NCBI GenBank assembly: GCA_046496945.1
Contig: JAWOGL010000049.1
Span: forward strand, 1 to 17,111
Source: Desulfonatronovibrio sp046496945
Lineage (GTDB): Bacteria; Desulfobacterota; Desulfovibrionia; Desulfovibrionales; Desulfonatronovibrionaceae
Direction of reading: 5' to 3'
DNA: 17,111 nucleotides
The notes under the pieces were generated by a model. It searched no databases. It was given only the letters and a program-made list of their open reading frames with translations, and was not told where the DNA came from. Made by a program: the position numbers and the translations under genes. Of this stretch, positions 1 through 7,462 are shown piece by piece. Within the stretch, counting starts at the first letter, position 1; the number at the start of each line of letters is the position of its first letter.

Positions 1-1041
1 CTGATGTTTTTATCCAATGCCAGACAACGCGATTTTACCATCAACGCCATGGCCATGGATGGACAGGGTTTTATCCTGGATCCTCTGGGCGGAAGACTGG
101 ACATCAAAAAAAGGATGGTCAGGACTTGTGATGATCCAAAGACGATATTTCTCGCAGACCCTTTGCGCATGATCAGGGCGGTAAGATTTGCCGCTGGTTT
201 TGATTTCAGCATTGAACCAGCTACCCTGGACAGCATCAGCAGGTTGTCGTTAAAAATACATGAGGCGGCTGTTGAAAGAGTCAGCAGGGAACTGGTCATG
301 CTGGCCTCTCTTTCCGGCCCCGGTTTTGCCCGGGCAATCGTTATTCTTGAACAGACCGGTCTGCTTGAACAGATATTGCCGGAAATCAGCACCTTAAAGG
401 ATCTGGAACATGATCCGGTTCATCATCCTGAAGGCGGGGTGTTCGAGCATACTCTGGCCGCTTTAAGGTCCAATGATCAGTCCGATCCTGAAATCAATCT
501 GTCTATACTTTTTCACGACGCCGGCAAGGCTGCAACCTTGGAAATGAAAAAAAACAAACCAGCCTATCACCGGCATGATAAAGCCGGGGGGATAATTGTT
601 CGTAAGGCCGGACACAGACTGAGATTGCCGGGAAGACTTATTGAAAACATGTATTTTGTCGCCCGGAACCATATGAAAGCCCACTCAATCAGTCAGATGA
701 GGCCTTCCAGGGTTTTCGCGCTGCTGTCTGAACCCGGCTGGCCGGTATTAAAAGAAGTTGTACGATGTGACCTTTTTGCCCGGAGTGAAGAAAAGGCCGT
801 ATGTTTTGAGCATGATGTTGCGGCAGCGTTCAGGAAAATCAATAAGTGGCTGGACCGGAAAAGAACTCGTCCGGTAGTTTCGGGCAGGGAAGTCATGGAA
901 TATACCGGTCTTAAACAGGGTCCGGCAATAGGAGAGATCCTGAACAAAGTATCTTCCTGGGCCCTGGACCACAACATAACCGACCCGGAGAAGATCCGTG
1001 AATATATTCTCAGCCTTCAGGAGATGCAGGGCTATAAGTAA
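1..1041 (+). CDS. HD-domain CCA tRNA nucleotidyltransferase / poly(A) polymerase-like protein, 5'-truncated by window edge
   Basis: This enzyme family adds nucleotides to RNA 3' ends; the best-known job is building or repairing the CCA tail of tRNA. The reading frame is open from base 1. The visible part starts just before the conserved RDFTINAMA motif of the class II nucleotidyltransferase head, followed by DPLGG and the DPLRMIRAVRFA motif of the neck/RNA-binding region. An HD hydrolase domain follows, with HHPEG...HT (about residues 140-150 of the visible part), the LFHDAGK metal motif (169-175) and further His residues in YHRHDKAGG. The GxxR and DxD catalytic residues would lie upstream of the window, so roughly 90-120 residues are missing only because of the cut; the ATG at base 4 is not the true start. 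A CC-adding, A-adding or full CCA-adding specificity cannot be told from this part. It is followed 77 bases later by the cardiolipin synthase gene on the same strand. Confidence 0.9.
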   Translation: MMFLSNARQRDFTINAMAMDGQGFILDPLGGRLDIKKRMVRTCDDPKTIFLADPLRMIRAVRFAAGFDFSIEPATLDSISRLSLKIHEAAVERVSRELVMLASLSGPGFARAIVILEQTGLLEQILPEISTLKDLEHDPVHHPEGGVFEHTLAALRSNDQSDPEINLSILFHDAGKAATLEMKKNKPAYHRHDKAGGIIVRKAGHRLRLPGRLIENMYFVARNHMKAHSISQMRPSRVFALLSEPGWPVLKEVVRCDLFARSEEKAVCFEHDVAAAFRKINKWLDRKRTRPVVSGREVMEYTGLKQGPAIGEILNKVSSWALDHNITDPEKIREYILSLQEMQGYK

Positions 1042-1109
1042 TGGAGAAACTTGAATCCAAGGCTGGCCGGTGGATATGAGGAACGATTGTTTTTTAATCG
1101 CAACAAACC

Positions 1110-1113
1110 GGAG
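1110..1113 (+). promoter_or_regulatory. Ribosome binding site that decides the cardiolipin synthase start
   Basis: GGAG lies 5 bases before the ATG at 1119 but only 2 bases before the in-frame TTG at 1116. The spacing therefore favours the ATG. Confidence 0.6.
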
Positions 1114-1118
1114 TTTTG

Positions 1119-2573
1119 ATGGAATGGCATTTTGTTGAAAACTGGCCTTCATATCTTGGTTTTCTGTTTTTCGTTTACCTGCTCACGGTTATGGTTCTGT
1201 TGATAAATGAACAGCGCAACCCTACCAAGACCTTAACCTGGCTGGTGGTGCTTACTTTTGTTCCGTTTCTGGGACTGGTTCTGTATTTTTTTCTGGGCCG
1301 AAACTGGAAAAGAATTGCCGAAAAAAAAGCCCTTCATGTCCATTTCAGGGATTTGTCAGAACCTATGGTTTCCAGTGTGCGTCAGCGTTACACGGCTGAT
1401 TCGGATGCTGCCCGGTCCTGGGCTGCAGGTAGCGGCTGGACCGGGCTGGTGGATTTGATTGAACAGGCGGAAGGAGCGCCTCCTCTGCCGGCCGGGGACG
1501 TGCAGATTCTGCCCGGGGGGGCACAGAAGTTTGCCCAGCTTAAGCAAGACCTGGCCAGAGCCAGACAGACCATTAACATTCAGTACTTTATCTGGGAACG
1601 CGACCTCCTTACCGCCGAACTGAGCGCAATCCTGCATGAACGTCTTCAAGCCGGGGTGGAAGTCCGGATCTTAAATGATTTTATAGGCAATCTTTTTTAT
1701 CCAAAGGATGAGCTTAAGGCCCTGAGGAAGGCTGGGGCCAGGGTTCATTTCGATGTCAGGCAGATCGGTCAGGCCAATTACCGCAATCACCGTAAAATAG
1801 TGGTTATTGACGCGGTAAAGGGATATACCGGGGGCATCAATGTCGGTCAGGAATATATTGACGGAGGGTCGCGCTATCCCGCCTGGCGGGATACCCATGT
1901 ATGTTTCAAAGGCCCCGCAGTAGCCGAGCTGCAAAAACTGTTTGCCCTGCGCTGGCATGATGCCACTAAAGAGAACCTGTTTTCAAAGCGGTTTTTTCCG
2001 GACGATTATCCTGCCTGCGATTCCTGTGTTCCCGCTCAGGTGGTGGCAACCAGCGTGGAGGATAAATGGGAAACCGCACGCCGCGCTCATGTGCTGGCTA
2101 TTGGCCGGGCCCGCCACCGGGTGTGGCTGCAGTCACCGTATTTTGTGCCTGATGACCAGATTAACGAGGTTATTGTTAACGCTGCCCTGGCCGGGGTTGA
2201 TGTGCGCCTGATCATGACCGGGTGGCCGGATAAAAAAAGCGCCTGGTATGCGGCTCAGACCTATTTCAGACCTCTGCTGGAGGCCGGAGCCAGGATTTTT
2301 TTCTACACCAGAGGTTTCTTCCATGCCAAGACCATCACCATAGACGGCATGCTTCTGGCCATTGGAACCATGAACCTGGATGTGCGCAGTCTGGAGCTGC
2401 ATAAAGAACTCATGGTCTGGTTCCTGGACGAGGAACTGACCAGAGAACATGAAGCTATTTTTGAAAAGGATCTGCTTGACTGCCAAGAGTATACTCTGGA
2501 AAGGCTGAACTCTCTTTCCTGGCCGGCCAGGCTTCGCAATTCTGCTCTTCGTCTGGCTTCTAATTTATTGTAG
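1119..2573 (+). CDS. cls: Cardiolipin synthase (phospholipase D superfamily)
   Basis: This enzyme probably joins phosphatidylglycerol molecules, or phosphatidylglycerol and a second phospholipid, into cardiolipin at the inner membrane. The 484-residue protein starts with two hydrophobic segments (about residues 10-30 and 40-59), the second running into the LGRNWKR sequence typical of the PLDc_N domain. Two PLD catalytic motifs of the form HxKxxxxD are intact: H224/K226/D231 (in NHRKIVVID, followed by GGINVG) and H402/K404/D409 (in FHAKTITID, followed by GTMNLD). Length and layout match the ClsA type of E. coli (about 486 residues). The start is set by GGAG at 1110-1113. Nothing is missing or broken. 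The gene stands 77 bases after the nucleotidyltransferase gene and 81 bases before the pseudouridine synthase fusion, so all may share a transcript; no terminator was seen between them. Confidence 0.93.
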   Translation: MEWHFVENWPSYLGFLFFVYLLTVMVLLINEQRNPTKTLTWLVVLTFVPFLGLVLYFFLGRNWKRIAEKKALHVHFRDLSEPMVSSVRQRYTADSDAARSWAAGSGWTGLVDLIEQAEGAPPLPAGDVQILPGGAQKFAQLKQDLARARQTINIQYFIWERDLLTAELSAILHERLQAGVEVRILNDFIGNLFYPKDELKALRKAGARVHFDVRQIGQANYRNHRKIVVIDAVKGYTGGINVGQEYIDGGSRYPAWRDTHVCFKGPAVAELQKLFALRWHDATKENLFSKRFFPDDYPACDSCVPAQVVATSVEDKWETARRAHVLAIGRARHRVWLQSPYFVPDDQINEVIVNAALAGVDVRLIMTGWPDKKSAWYAAQTYFRPLLEAGARIFFYTRGFFHAKTITIDGMLLAIGTMNLDVRSLELHKELMVWFLDEELTREHEAIFEKDLLDCQEYTLERLNSLSWPARLRNSALRLASNLL

Positions 2574-2643
2574 TCTGATCCCTTTTGCGGGCAAAGCCGG
2601 ATTTAAGATAATATTGTCCCGTGCAATTAAACTGTCCGTTTTC

Positions 2644-2648
2644 AGGAG
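2644..2648 (+). promoter_or_regulatory. Ribosome binding site supporting a TTG start
   Basis: AGGAG lies 6 bases before the TTG at 2655. The encoded protein begins with the expected N-terminus of an S4 domain, so the non-ATG start is well supported. Confidence 0.65.
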
Positions 2649-2654
2649 TTTTAT

Positions 2655-4259
2655 TTGAATCAGCAGATTAAATTCAGCGTTGATAAAGATGACTTTGCAG
2701 TCCGGCTGGATAAGCTGGTACTTAAATATTTTCCGGATGACCCGCCGGCCAGATCACAGGTTCAGTCCTGGATAAGACAGGGCCTGGTTCTTGTGGACGG
2801 ATCTAAGTGTTTTAAGGCCTCCCAAACTCTCGGGGCGGGTCAAAAGGTAATGATTCAGGTCCCGGAAGTTGCCAGGGAACCGGCAGCGGTAAAAGGGGAG
2901 GTGGAGGAAATCTACAGGGATGAACATATCCTGGTGCTTAACAAGCAGCCGGGCCTTAGCGTGCATCCGGCTTCTTCTGTTAGGCAGCCCACTCTGGTTA
3001 ATTATCTGCTGGAAAAGTATCCCTGGATCCGGGATAGATTCAGCGGTGACAGGCCGGGCATAGTCCATCGTCTGGATAAGGATACCAGCGGACTCATGGT
3101 GGTCGCCCTTGATCCGGGCAGTGAAAAAAGACTGGCTGCGTCATTTTTTGACCGAAAAGTGGGGAAAAAGTATCTGGCCGTAATCAAAGGGTGTCCGGAT
3201 AAGGATCAGGGGGAAATAACCCTGCCTATGGGACGGGATCCAGTCAGTAAAACCAGAATGGCCGTGGTGAAAACAGGGCGTTCAGCCATTACCAGGTATC
3301 AGGTGATCTATTCAGGGATGAAAAAAGAATGGTCCCTGATCATGGTGGAAATTCTGACCGGCAGGACTCATCAGATCAGAGTGCACCTGGCTGAAAAAGG
3401 TCATCCGGTTCTAGGTGATTTTACCTATGGCAGCAAATCAGATCTGCTTATGGATTGCGGGGGCAGGTTTCTGCCCAGACTGGTTAAGCGTCAGCTCCTT
3501 CATTCATTGCGTCTTGAGTTCAACCATCCCGCAACCGGCCAGGAGATGAACTTCAAGTCACTTCCACCCAAAGACTTTTTAAGGACCTTTCTCTGTCAGG
3601 AGCGCGGGCTGCAGCGCGTAATCATAACCGGGGCCATGGGTTCGGGTAAAAGCAGTGTTTTGTTTCTGCTGCAGGAGATGGGGTTTCCGGTATTCAGTGC
3701 TGATAGATGTGTGGCTGAGCTTTACATGCCGGGTCATGACGGATGGAGAATCATCAGAAACCGCTTTGGAACCAGGTTTATTGAGGGTGAGGATCAGCCG
3801 GTGGATAAACAGAAACTGGCCGAAGCTATTGAACGGGACCCACATATCCTGGATGAATTGAACCACCTGATCCATCCGTTGGTAAAACACCGGCTGGAAG
3901 AGTTCTGGAACACCCATGCCTGTAACCGGGTGGCCTTTGCAGAAATCCCCCTGGTTTTTGAAAGCCGCATGGAGCAAAGCTGTGACCTGATTGCGGGAGT
4001 GTACTGTCCGGATAAGACAAGATACACCCGCTTATCCCGTAATGGGAAGATGCTGTCCCAAGATTCAGCCTTGCTGGATACTTCCCAACTGAGACAGGCC
4101 GATAAGATCAGCAGGTGCGCCCTGGTGGTGGACAACTCATCAGACCTGGATAAACTCAGATTTAAAGTCAAGGCCTTGACCAGGGTGCTCAGGTACTTAA
4201 GAACTAGAGATGCAGCAAAGAAATTCGTGCTTTTTCAGGAATTACTGCATTCTTTGTAA
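2655..4259 (+). CDS. Fused RluD-family pseudouridine synthase and dephospho-CoA kinase
   Basis: One 534-residue reading frame joins two enzymes. Residues about 15-70 look like an S4 RNA-binding domain and about 85-310 are an RluA/RluD-type pseudouridine synthase: IVHRLDKDTSGLMVVA holds the catalytic Asp (D141), followed by GRTHQIRVHL (236-245) and GHPVLGD. This half should isomerise uridines in rRNA or tRNA. Residues about 320-512 are a CoaE kinase, which phosphorylates dephospho-CoA in the last step of CoA synthesis: P-loop GAMGSGKS (326-333), FSADRCVAEL with D350, the family motif IPLVFE (431-436), and a VVDNSS strand (491-496). The lid region (about 456-485) aligns but is less canonical than in free-standing CoaE. 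No stop, restart or frameshift is visible at the join. I recall similar fusions annotated in Desulfovibrio relatives. The exact RNA target is unknown. Confidence 0.9.
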   Translation: MNQQIKFSVDKDDFAVRLDKLVLKYFPDDPPARSQVQSWIRQGLVLVDGSKCFKASQTLGAGQKVMIQVPEVAREPAAVKGEVEEIYRDEHILVLNKQPGLSVHPASSVRQPTLVNYLLEKYPWIRDRFSGDRPGIVHRLDKDTSGLMVVALDPGSEKRLAASFFDRKVGKKYLAVIKGCPDKDQGEITLPMGRDPVSKTRMAVVKTGRSAITRYQVIYSGMKKEWSLIMVEILTGRTHQIRVHLAEKGHPVLGDFTYGSKSDLLMDCGGRFLPRLVKRQLLHSLRLEFNHPATGQEMNFKSLPPKDFLRTFLCQERGLQRVIITGAMGSGKSSVLFLLQEMGFPVFSADRCVAELYMPGHDGWRIIRNRFGTRFIEGEDQPVDKQKLAEAIERDPHILDELNHLIHPLVKHRLEEFWNTHACNRVAFAEIPLVFESRMEQSCDLIAGVYCPDKTRYTRLSRNGKMLSQDSALLDTSQLRQADKISRCALVVDNSSDLDKLRFKVKALTRVLRYLRTRDAAKKFVLFQELLHSL

Positions 4260-4283
4260 AATGATTCATGGACAAGGTATAGA

Positions 4284-5012
4284 GTGATTCCCTTAAAAGC
4301 CAGTATCCCCAAGGTGTTCAAGCCATATATGGTCTGGACGATCATCGCGCTTAACGTTCTGGTTTTCATGTATACCCTGGGTCTTGGCCCCATGAATCTG
4401 GCCAGGTTTTTCCACCTTTTCGGGGTGGTTCCCCTGAGGCTGACCCAGCCTGAACTGGCGGTAGCGGCCGGATATCCTGACAGCGGGTATTACACTCTGA
4501 TTACGCATATGTTTATTCACGGCGGTTACCTGCATATTATTCTTAACTGCTGGATGCTCTGGATATTCGCCGCCAATATTGAGGATGTAATGGGCCCCTT
4601 GAGGTTTTTACTGTTTTATGTTGTGTGCGGTGCCGGGGCTCTGATTGTGCATATCGCTTTGAATCTGAATTCTCAGGTCCCTGTTGTAGGGGCCTCAGGC
4701 GCCATTGCCGGAGTTATGGGGGCTTATTTTCTGCTTTATCCGCATTCCAGAGTGATCACCTTTATTCCGATTTTTTTCATACCTTACATAATTGAGGTTC
4801 CGGCACTCATTTTTCTGGGAGTTTGGTTTGTTTTTCAGATTGTTTCAGCTCTGGGTATGAATATGTTCGGCACCGGATCCGGGGTTGCCTGGTGGGCCCA
4901 TGCCGGTGGGTTTATTATCGGGATGGTCATTCTCAGGCTTTTCAGGAGTAAGAAAAGATGTTATTATTGTTATCAGAAAATTCGGGACAAAAAGGATTTT
5001 CTGCTTGAATAA
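4284..5012 (+). CDS. Rhomboid family intramembrane serine protease with Cys-rich tail
   Basis: Rhomboids cut transmembrane proteins within the lipid bilayer. The 242-residue protein has several hydrophobic helices and the family's catalytic set: HGGYLHIILN (H84 and N88, the HxxxN motif), GASG with the nucleophile S138 followed by a small-residue helix, and the general base H206 in WWAHAGGFIIG of the last core helix. The start is GTG at 4284, supported by AAGG at 4274-4277. After the last helix comes a short cytosol-like tail rich in basic residues with a CYYC motif (226-229), which could bind metal or form a redox pair; this is not part of the core fold. The substrate is unknown. It sits 24 bases after the fusion gene and 111 bases before the SmsC-like gene. 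Confidence 0.9.
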   Translation: MIPLKASIPKVFKPYMVWTIIALNVLVFMYTLGLGPMNLARFFHLFGVVPLRLTQPELAVAAGYPDSGYYTLITHMFIHGGYLHIILNCWMLWIFAANIEDVMGPLRFLLFYVVCGAGALIVHIALNLNSQVPVVGASGAIAGVMGAYFLLYPHSRVITFIPIFFIPYIIEVPALIFLGVWFVFQIVSALGMNMFGTGSGVAWWAHAGGFIIGMVILRLFRSKKRCYYCYQKIRDKKDFLLE

Positions 5013-5096
5013 ACCGGATTGCGTAAACCTCCCTCACTGCCAGGGCTGTTTTTCGCGTCAATAATCAGCTTTCAGGGGAACAAGGAAAAATCCCGG

Positions 5097-5110
5097 AAGT
5101 TAAATAACTT
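5097..5110 (+). promoter_or_regulatory. Perfect 14-bp palindrome in the leader of the Fe-S assembly pair
   Basis: AAGTTA-AA-TAACTT is a perfect dyad ending three bases before the GGAG ribosome binding site (5114-5117) of the SmsC-like gene. It could be an operator for an Fe-S or redox-sensing repressor, or a small hairpin that limits translation. No regulator is known from the sequence, so the function is inference. Confidence 0.3.
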
Positions 5111-5123
5111 ATTGGAGTTGACA

Positions 5124-5882
5124 ATGCTTAAAATAAAGGACCTGCACGTTAATGTGGGCGGAAGCGAGGTCTTAAAGGGCATAAACCTGGAGATAGAACA
5201 GGGTGAAACCTTTATTTTGTTCGGTCCCAACGGATCAGGCAAGACTTCGCTGCTTATGGCCCTGATGGGTTTTTCAGGTTATGAGATCACATCAGGAAAG
5301 ATTTTCTTTAAAGACCAGGATATCACGGATATGCCTTCTTATGAGCGGGCCAGACTGGGAATCGGCATGTCTTTTCAGAGGCCTCCCACCATTCATGGTC
5401 TTAAAACCAGAGAAATGGTCAGGCTTTGCGCCGGGGGTAACGAGGTGGATGTGGAGGAGCTGGCAGCCAGCGTCAATCTGACCGGTTTTCTGGACCGTGA
5501 TATCAACTCAGGGTTTTCCGGCGGAGAGATCAAGCGTTCGGAGATGCTTCAGCTTATGGCTCAAAACCCCAGTCTGGTTCTGTTTGATGAACCCGAATCA
5601 GGAGTAGACCTGGAGAACATGGCTCTTATCGGCAAAACCGCCCGGTCTATTCTGGACGGACCCCAGGAGCCGGTCAACAGCACTTCCCTTAAGGAATTGC
5701 AGTCCCGGTACAAAACATCCGGCCTGATTATCACCCATACCGGATATATTCTGGATTATATCAATGCTGACCGGGGGCAGGTTCTCTATAACGGGGTGTT
5801 ATGCTGCACAGCCAGACCCCGGGATATCCTGGATCATATCAGCAAGTACGGTTACAAGGAGTGTGTCAAATGTCTAAACTAG
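5124..5882 (+). CDS. SufC-like Fe-S assembly ATPase of a minimal SUF-like system (SmsC type)
   Basis: This 252-residue cytosolic ABC ATPase should power Fe-S cluster building on the scaffold encoded next to it. It has Walker A GPNGSGKT (34-41), Q-loop Gln in SFQRPP (Q85), signature FSGGEIKR (131-138), Walker B LVLFDE (151-156), D-loop SGVD (159-162) and the switch His in IITHTG (H205). The signature followed by Arg, and the ESGVD sequence, are typical of SufC rather than of transport ATPases, and no permease gene is nearby. The start is the ATG at 5124 with GGAG 6 bases upstream; a longer in-frame extension back to 5019 has no matching domain. Its 3' end overlaps the start of the scaffold gene by 13 bases, so the two are translationally coupled. 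A generic ABC ATPase is unlikely given the partner. Confidence 0.88.
   Translation: MLKIKDLHVNVGGSEVLKGINLEIEQGETFILFGPNGSGKTSLLMALMGFSGYEITSGKIFFKDQDITDMPSYERARLGIGMSFQRPPTIHGLKTREMVRLCAGGNEVDVEELAASVNLTGFLDRDINSGFSGGEIKRSEMLQLMAQNPSLVLFDEPESGVDLENMALIGKTARSILDGPQEPVNSTSLKELQSRYKTSGLIITHTGYILDYINADRGQVLYNGVLCCTARPRDILDHISKYGYKECVKCLN
5856..5861 (+). promoter_or_regulatory. Ribosome binding site inside the SmsC-like gene for the SmsB-like gene
   Basis: AAGGAG lies 8 bases before the ATG at 5870, within the last codons of the upstream gene. It fixes the scaffold start and indicates coupled translation. Confidence 0.7.
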
Positions 5883-7054
5883 AAAACAACAGCACAGAGC
5901 CCAAGATTGATCTTGGAAGATATAATTTTGAACAGGAAGAAACGCCTGCCCTGGCTGATTTGCGAGAACTCAGCAAAGAGGACAAAAATCAGCTGCTCAT
6001 GGCTGGAATCGATGCTGATGATGTCAAAAAAAGCGGTACTTATCTGCATATAAATCATTCCAAGGCCCATTGCAGTTCCTGTCAGAAAGACGTGGAAATT
6101 CTGGACACCAGGGAGGCTCTGGAGAAGTATGACGGCTTGCCTGAGTACTACTGGCAGGCCGTGGATAAGGATAAGGATGAGTATACCAGGGCAGCGGCGG
6201 AAAAGATCCACGGCGGATATTTTATCCGGACCAAAAAAGGGGCAAAAATACCTGACCCTGTTCAGTCCTGCCTTTTTATCAAGGGTGAGAATATCGGTCA
6301 GAATGTGCATAATATAGTCGTGGTTGAGGAGGATTCCGAGCTGCATGTTATCACCGGCTGCACAACCGCGGCTGATATAAGTTCAGCCATGCATCTGGGG
6401 ATATCAGAGATTTATATCAAAAAAGGCGGCAAGCTGACCTTTACCATGGTTCATAACTGGGGAGAAGATGTTATGGTCCGTCCCCGGACTGTGGCTATTG
6501 TAGAGGAAGGCGGTGTTTTTTCCAGCAACTATATACTGCTTAAGAAAGTGCGCTCCGTGCAGTCTTATCCGGCTGTTTATCTTAACGGGCGCGGCGCGGT
6601 TGCCAGGTTTAATTCCATCCTGGTTGCTCCCAAAGGGTCGTATGTAAATTCCGGAAACAAGATTGTTTTGAACGCCCCAGAAACAAAGGGAGAGATCATT
6701 TCCAGGACAATCACCACCGGCGGAACCATTATCGCTCCGGGTTTGATTGAGGGCAACGCGGTGCCTGCCAAAGGACATCTGGAATGTAAGGGACTGATCC
6801 TAAGTAACGGAGTTATCCACGCCATACCGGAGCTTAAAGGGACAGTGGCCGGAGTTGAGCTTTCCCATGAAGCAGCAGTGGGGAAGATAGCCCAGGAAGA
6901 GATAGAGTATCTTATGGCCAGAGGCATGGATGAAGATCAGGCCACTTCCACTATTGTCCGCGGATTTATGAATGTCGATATTATGGGACTTCCGGAAGCC
7001 CTGAGACAGAGCATTGAAAAAACAATAGAAGAAACCGAAGAGGATATGTTTTAA
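5870..7054 (+). CDS. SufB/SufD-like Fe-S scaffold protein of a minimal SUF-like system (SmsB type)
   Basis: This 394-residue protein is the likely scaffold on which Fe-S clusters are assembled, working as a dimer with the SufC-like ATPase. The central region is the SufBD beta-helix, with ITGCTT (161-166), the MVHNWGEDVMVRPR stretch (193-206) and a GGTIIAPGLIEGNAVPAKGHLECKG region leading to C306, which lines up with the essential SufB cysteine. The next conserved block, VELSHEAAVGKI (329-340), has H333 where SufD carries its essential His. Having both residues in one chain fits a homodimeric SufB2C2-like complex. The C-terminal helices (about 341-385, AQEEIEYLMARGMDEDQAT) are the SufC-binding domain. 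Two further cysteines form HCSSC near the N-terminus (C68, C71). The start is ATG 5870. No SufS, SufD, SufE/U or SufA gene lies beside it, so sulfur delivery must come from elsewhere. Confidence 0.88.
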   Translation: MSKLENNSTEPKIDLGRYNFEQEETPALADLRELSKEDKNQLLMAGIDADDVKKSGTYLHINHSKAHCSSCQKDVEILDTREALEKYDGLPEYYWQAVDKDKDEYTRAAAEKIHGGYFIRTKKGAKIPDPVQSCLFIKGENIGQNVHNIVVVEEDSELHVITGCTTAADISSAMHLGISEIYIKKGGKLTFTMVHNWGEDVMVRPRTVAIVEEGGVFSSNYILLKKVRSVQSYPAVYLNGRGAVARFNSILVAPKGSYVNSGNKIVLNAPETKGEIISRTITTGGTIIAPGLIEGNAVPAKGHLECKGLILSNGVIHAIPELKGTVAGVELSHEAAVGKIAQEEIEYLMARGMDEDQATSTIVRGFMNVDIMGLPEALRQSIEKTIEETEEDMF

Positions 7055-7098
7055 CCGGCTGTTGAAAATCTCCCAGTTGCTGCGTCGCTATAAGTTTA

Positions 7099-7136
7099 GT
7101 TCAACGTTCAACGTTCAATGTTCAATGTTCAACGTT
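7099..7136. repeat. Heptamer tandem repeat, five copies plus three bases
   Basis: The unit GTTCAAY repeats at 7099, 7106, 7113, 7120 and 7127, with the last base C, C, T, T, C, then a further GTT. It is non-coding. The short unit and lack of spacers exclude a CRISPR. It may vary in copy number by slippage. Confidence 0.9.
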
Positions 7137-7180
7137 GATAAGTAAGAAAAAATGATTCCGGGGACTTTTTTGTTGTTTAT

Positions 7181-7246
7181 CCGGCACCCACTTAAGAGTG
7201 TATTATCCCGGCATAAGTCTTTAGTGGCGTGCTAAGTGGGTGCCGG
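7181..7246. repeat. 14-bp perfect inverted repeat, REP/MITE-like stem
   Basis: CCGGCACCCACTTA (7181-7194) is exactly complementary to TAAGTGGGTGCCGG (7233-7246), with 38 bases between. Such GC-rich imperfect hairpins resemble REP elements mobilised by REP-associated tyrosine transposases, but no such gene is in the window. It is too far apart and lacks a T-run to be a simple terminator. Confidence 0.6.
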
Positions 7247-7346
7247 ACTGTCGCTTGGAATTTTTGAACAGCCAGTTGAATAATGACTTTTTCACGCTGT
7301 TAAGGGCAATCGCCCGGGCTGGGATTTTTTTCTTGAGAACGTGAGA

Positions 7347-7403
7347 AGCTTTACAATAAAAAAGGCTTGGGGGAACCCCCCAAGCCTTTTTTATTGTAAA
7401 GCT
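7347..7403. terminator. Bidirectional intrinsic terminator between smsB and secF
   Basis: A perfect 27-bp stem (7347-7373 with 7377-7403) closes on a 3-base loop. The core is GGCTTGGGGG with its complement, flanked by A-runs on one side and T-runs on the other, so both strands give a GC stem followed by U-rich RNA. It sits between converging genes (scaffold from the left, SecF from the right) and can stop both transcripts. Confidence 0.9.
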
Positions 7404-7462
7404 ATTTACTGTGTTGAATGCAGAATCTCAGTTCAAATCAGAAAGCAGGCCAAGTAATCCGG

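Larger units (their letters stand above)
7057..7273. repeat. Composite intergenic repeat bounded by inverted GGCTGTT ends
   Basis: The segment begins 3 bases after the scaffold gene with GGCTGTTGAAAAT (7057-7069) and ends with the near-inverse ATTTTTGAACAGCC (7260-7273). Between these ends lie a heptamer tandem repeat and a 14-bp inverted repeat. No open reading frame of note is present. The layout suggests a small non-autonomous mobile element or a decayed insertion sequence, but no transposase or target-site duplication is visible. Confidence 0.4.

Noticed and set aside
5879..6346. 155-residue frame opposite the SmsB-like gene
   Set aside because: It is antisense to a well-supported gene and has no recognisable domain.
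7099..7136. Possible CRISPR array
   Set aside because: The units are 7 bases with no spacers and no cas genes are present.
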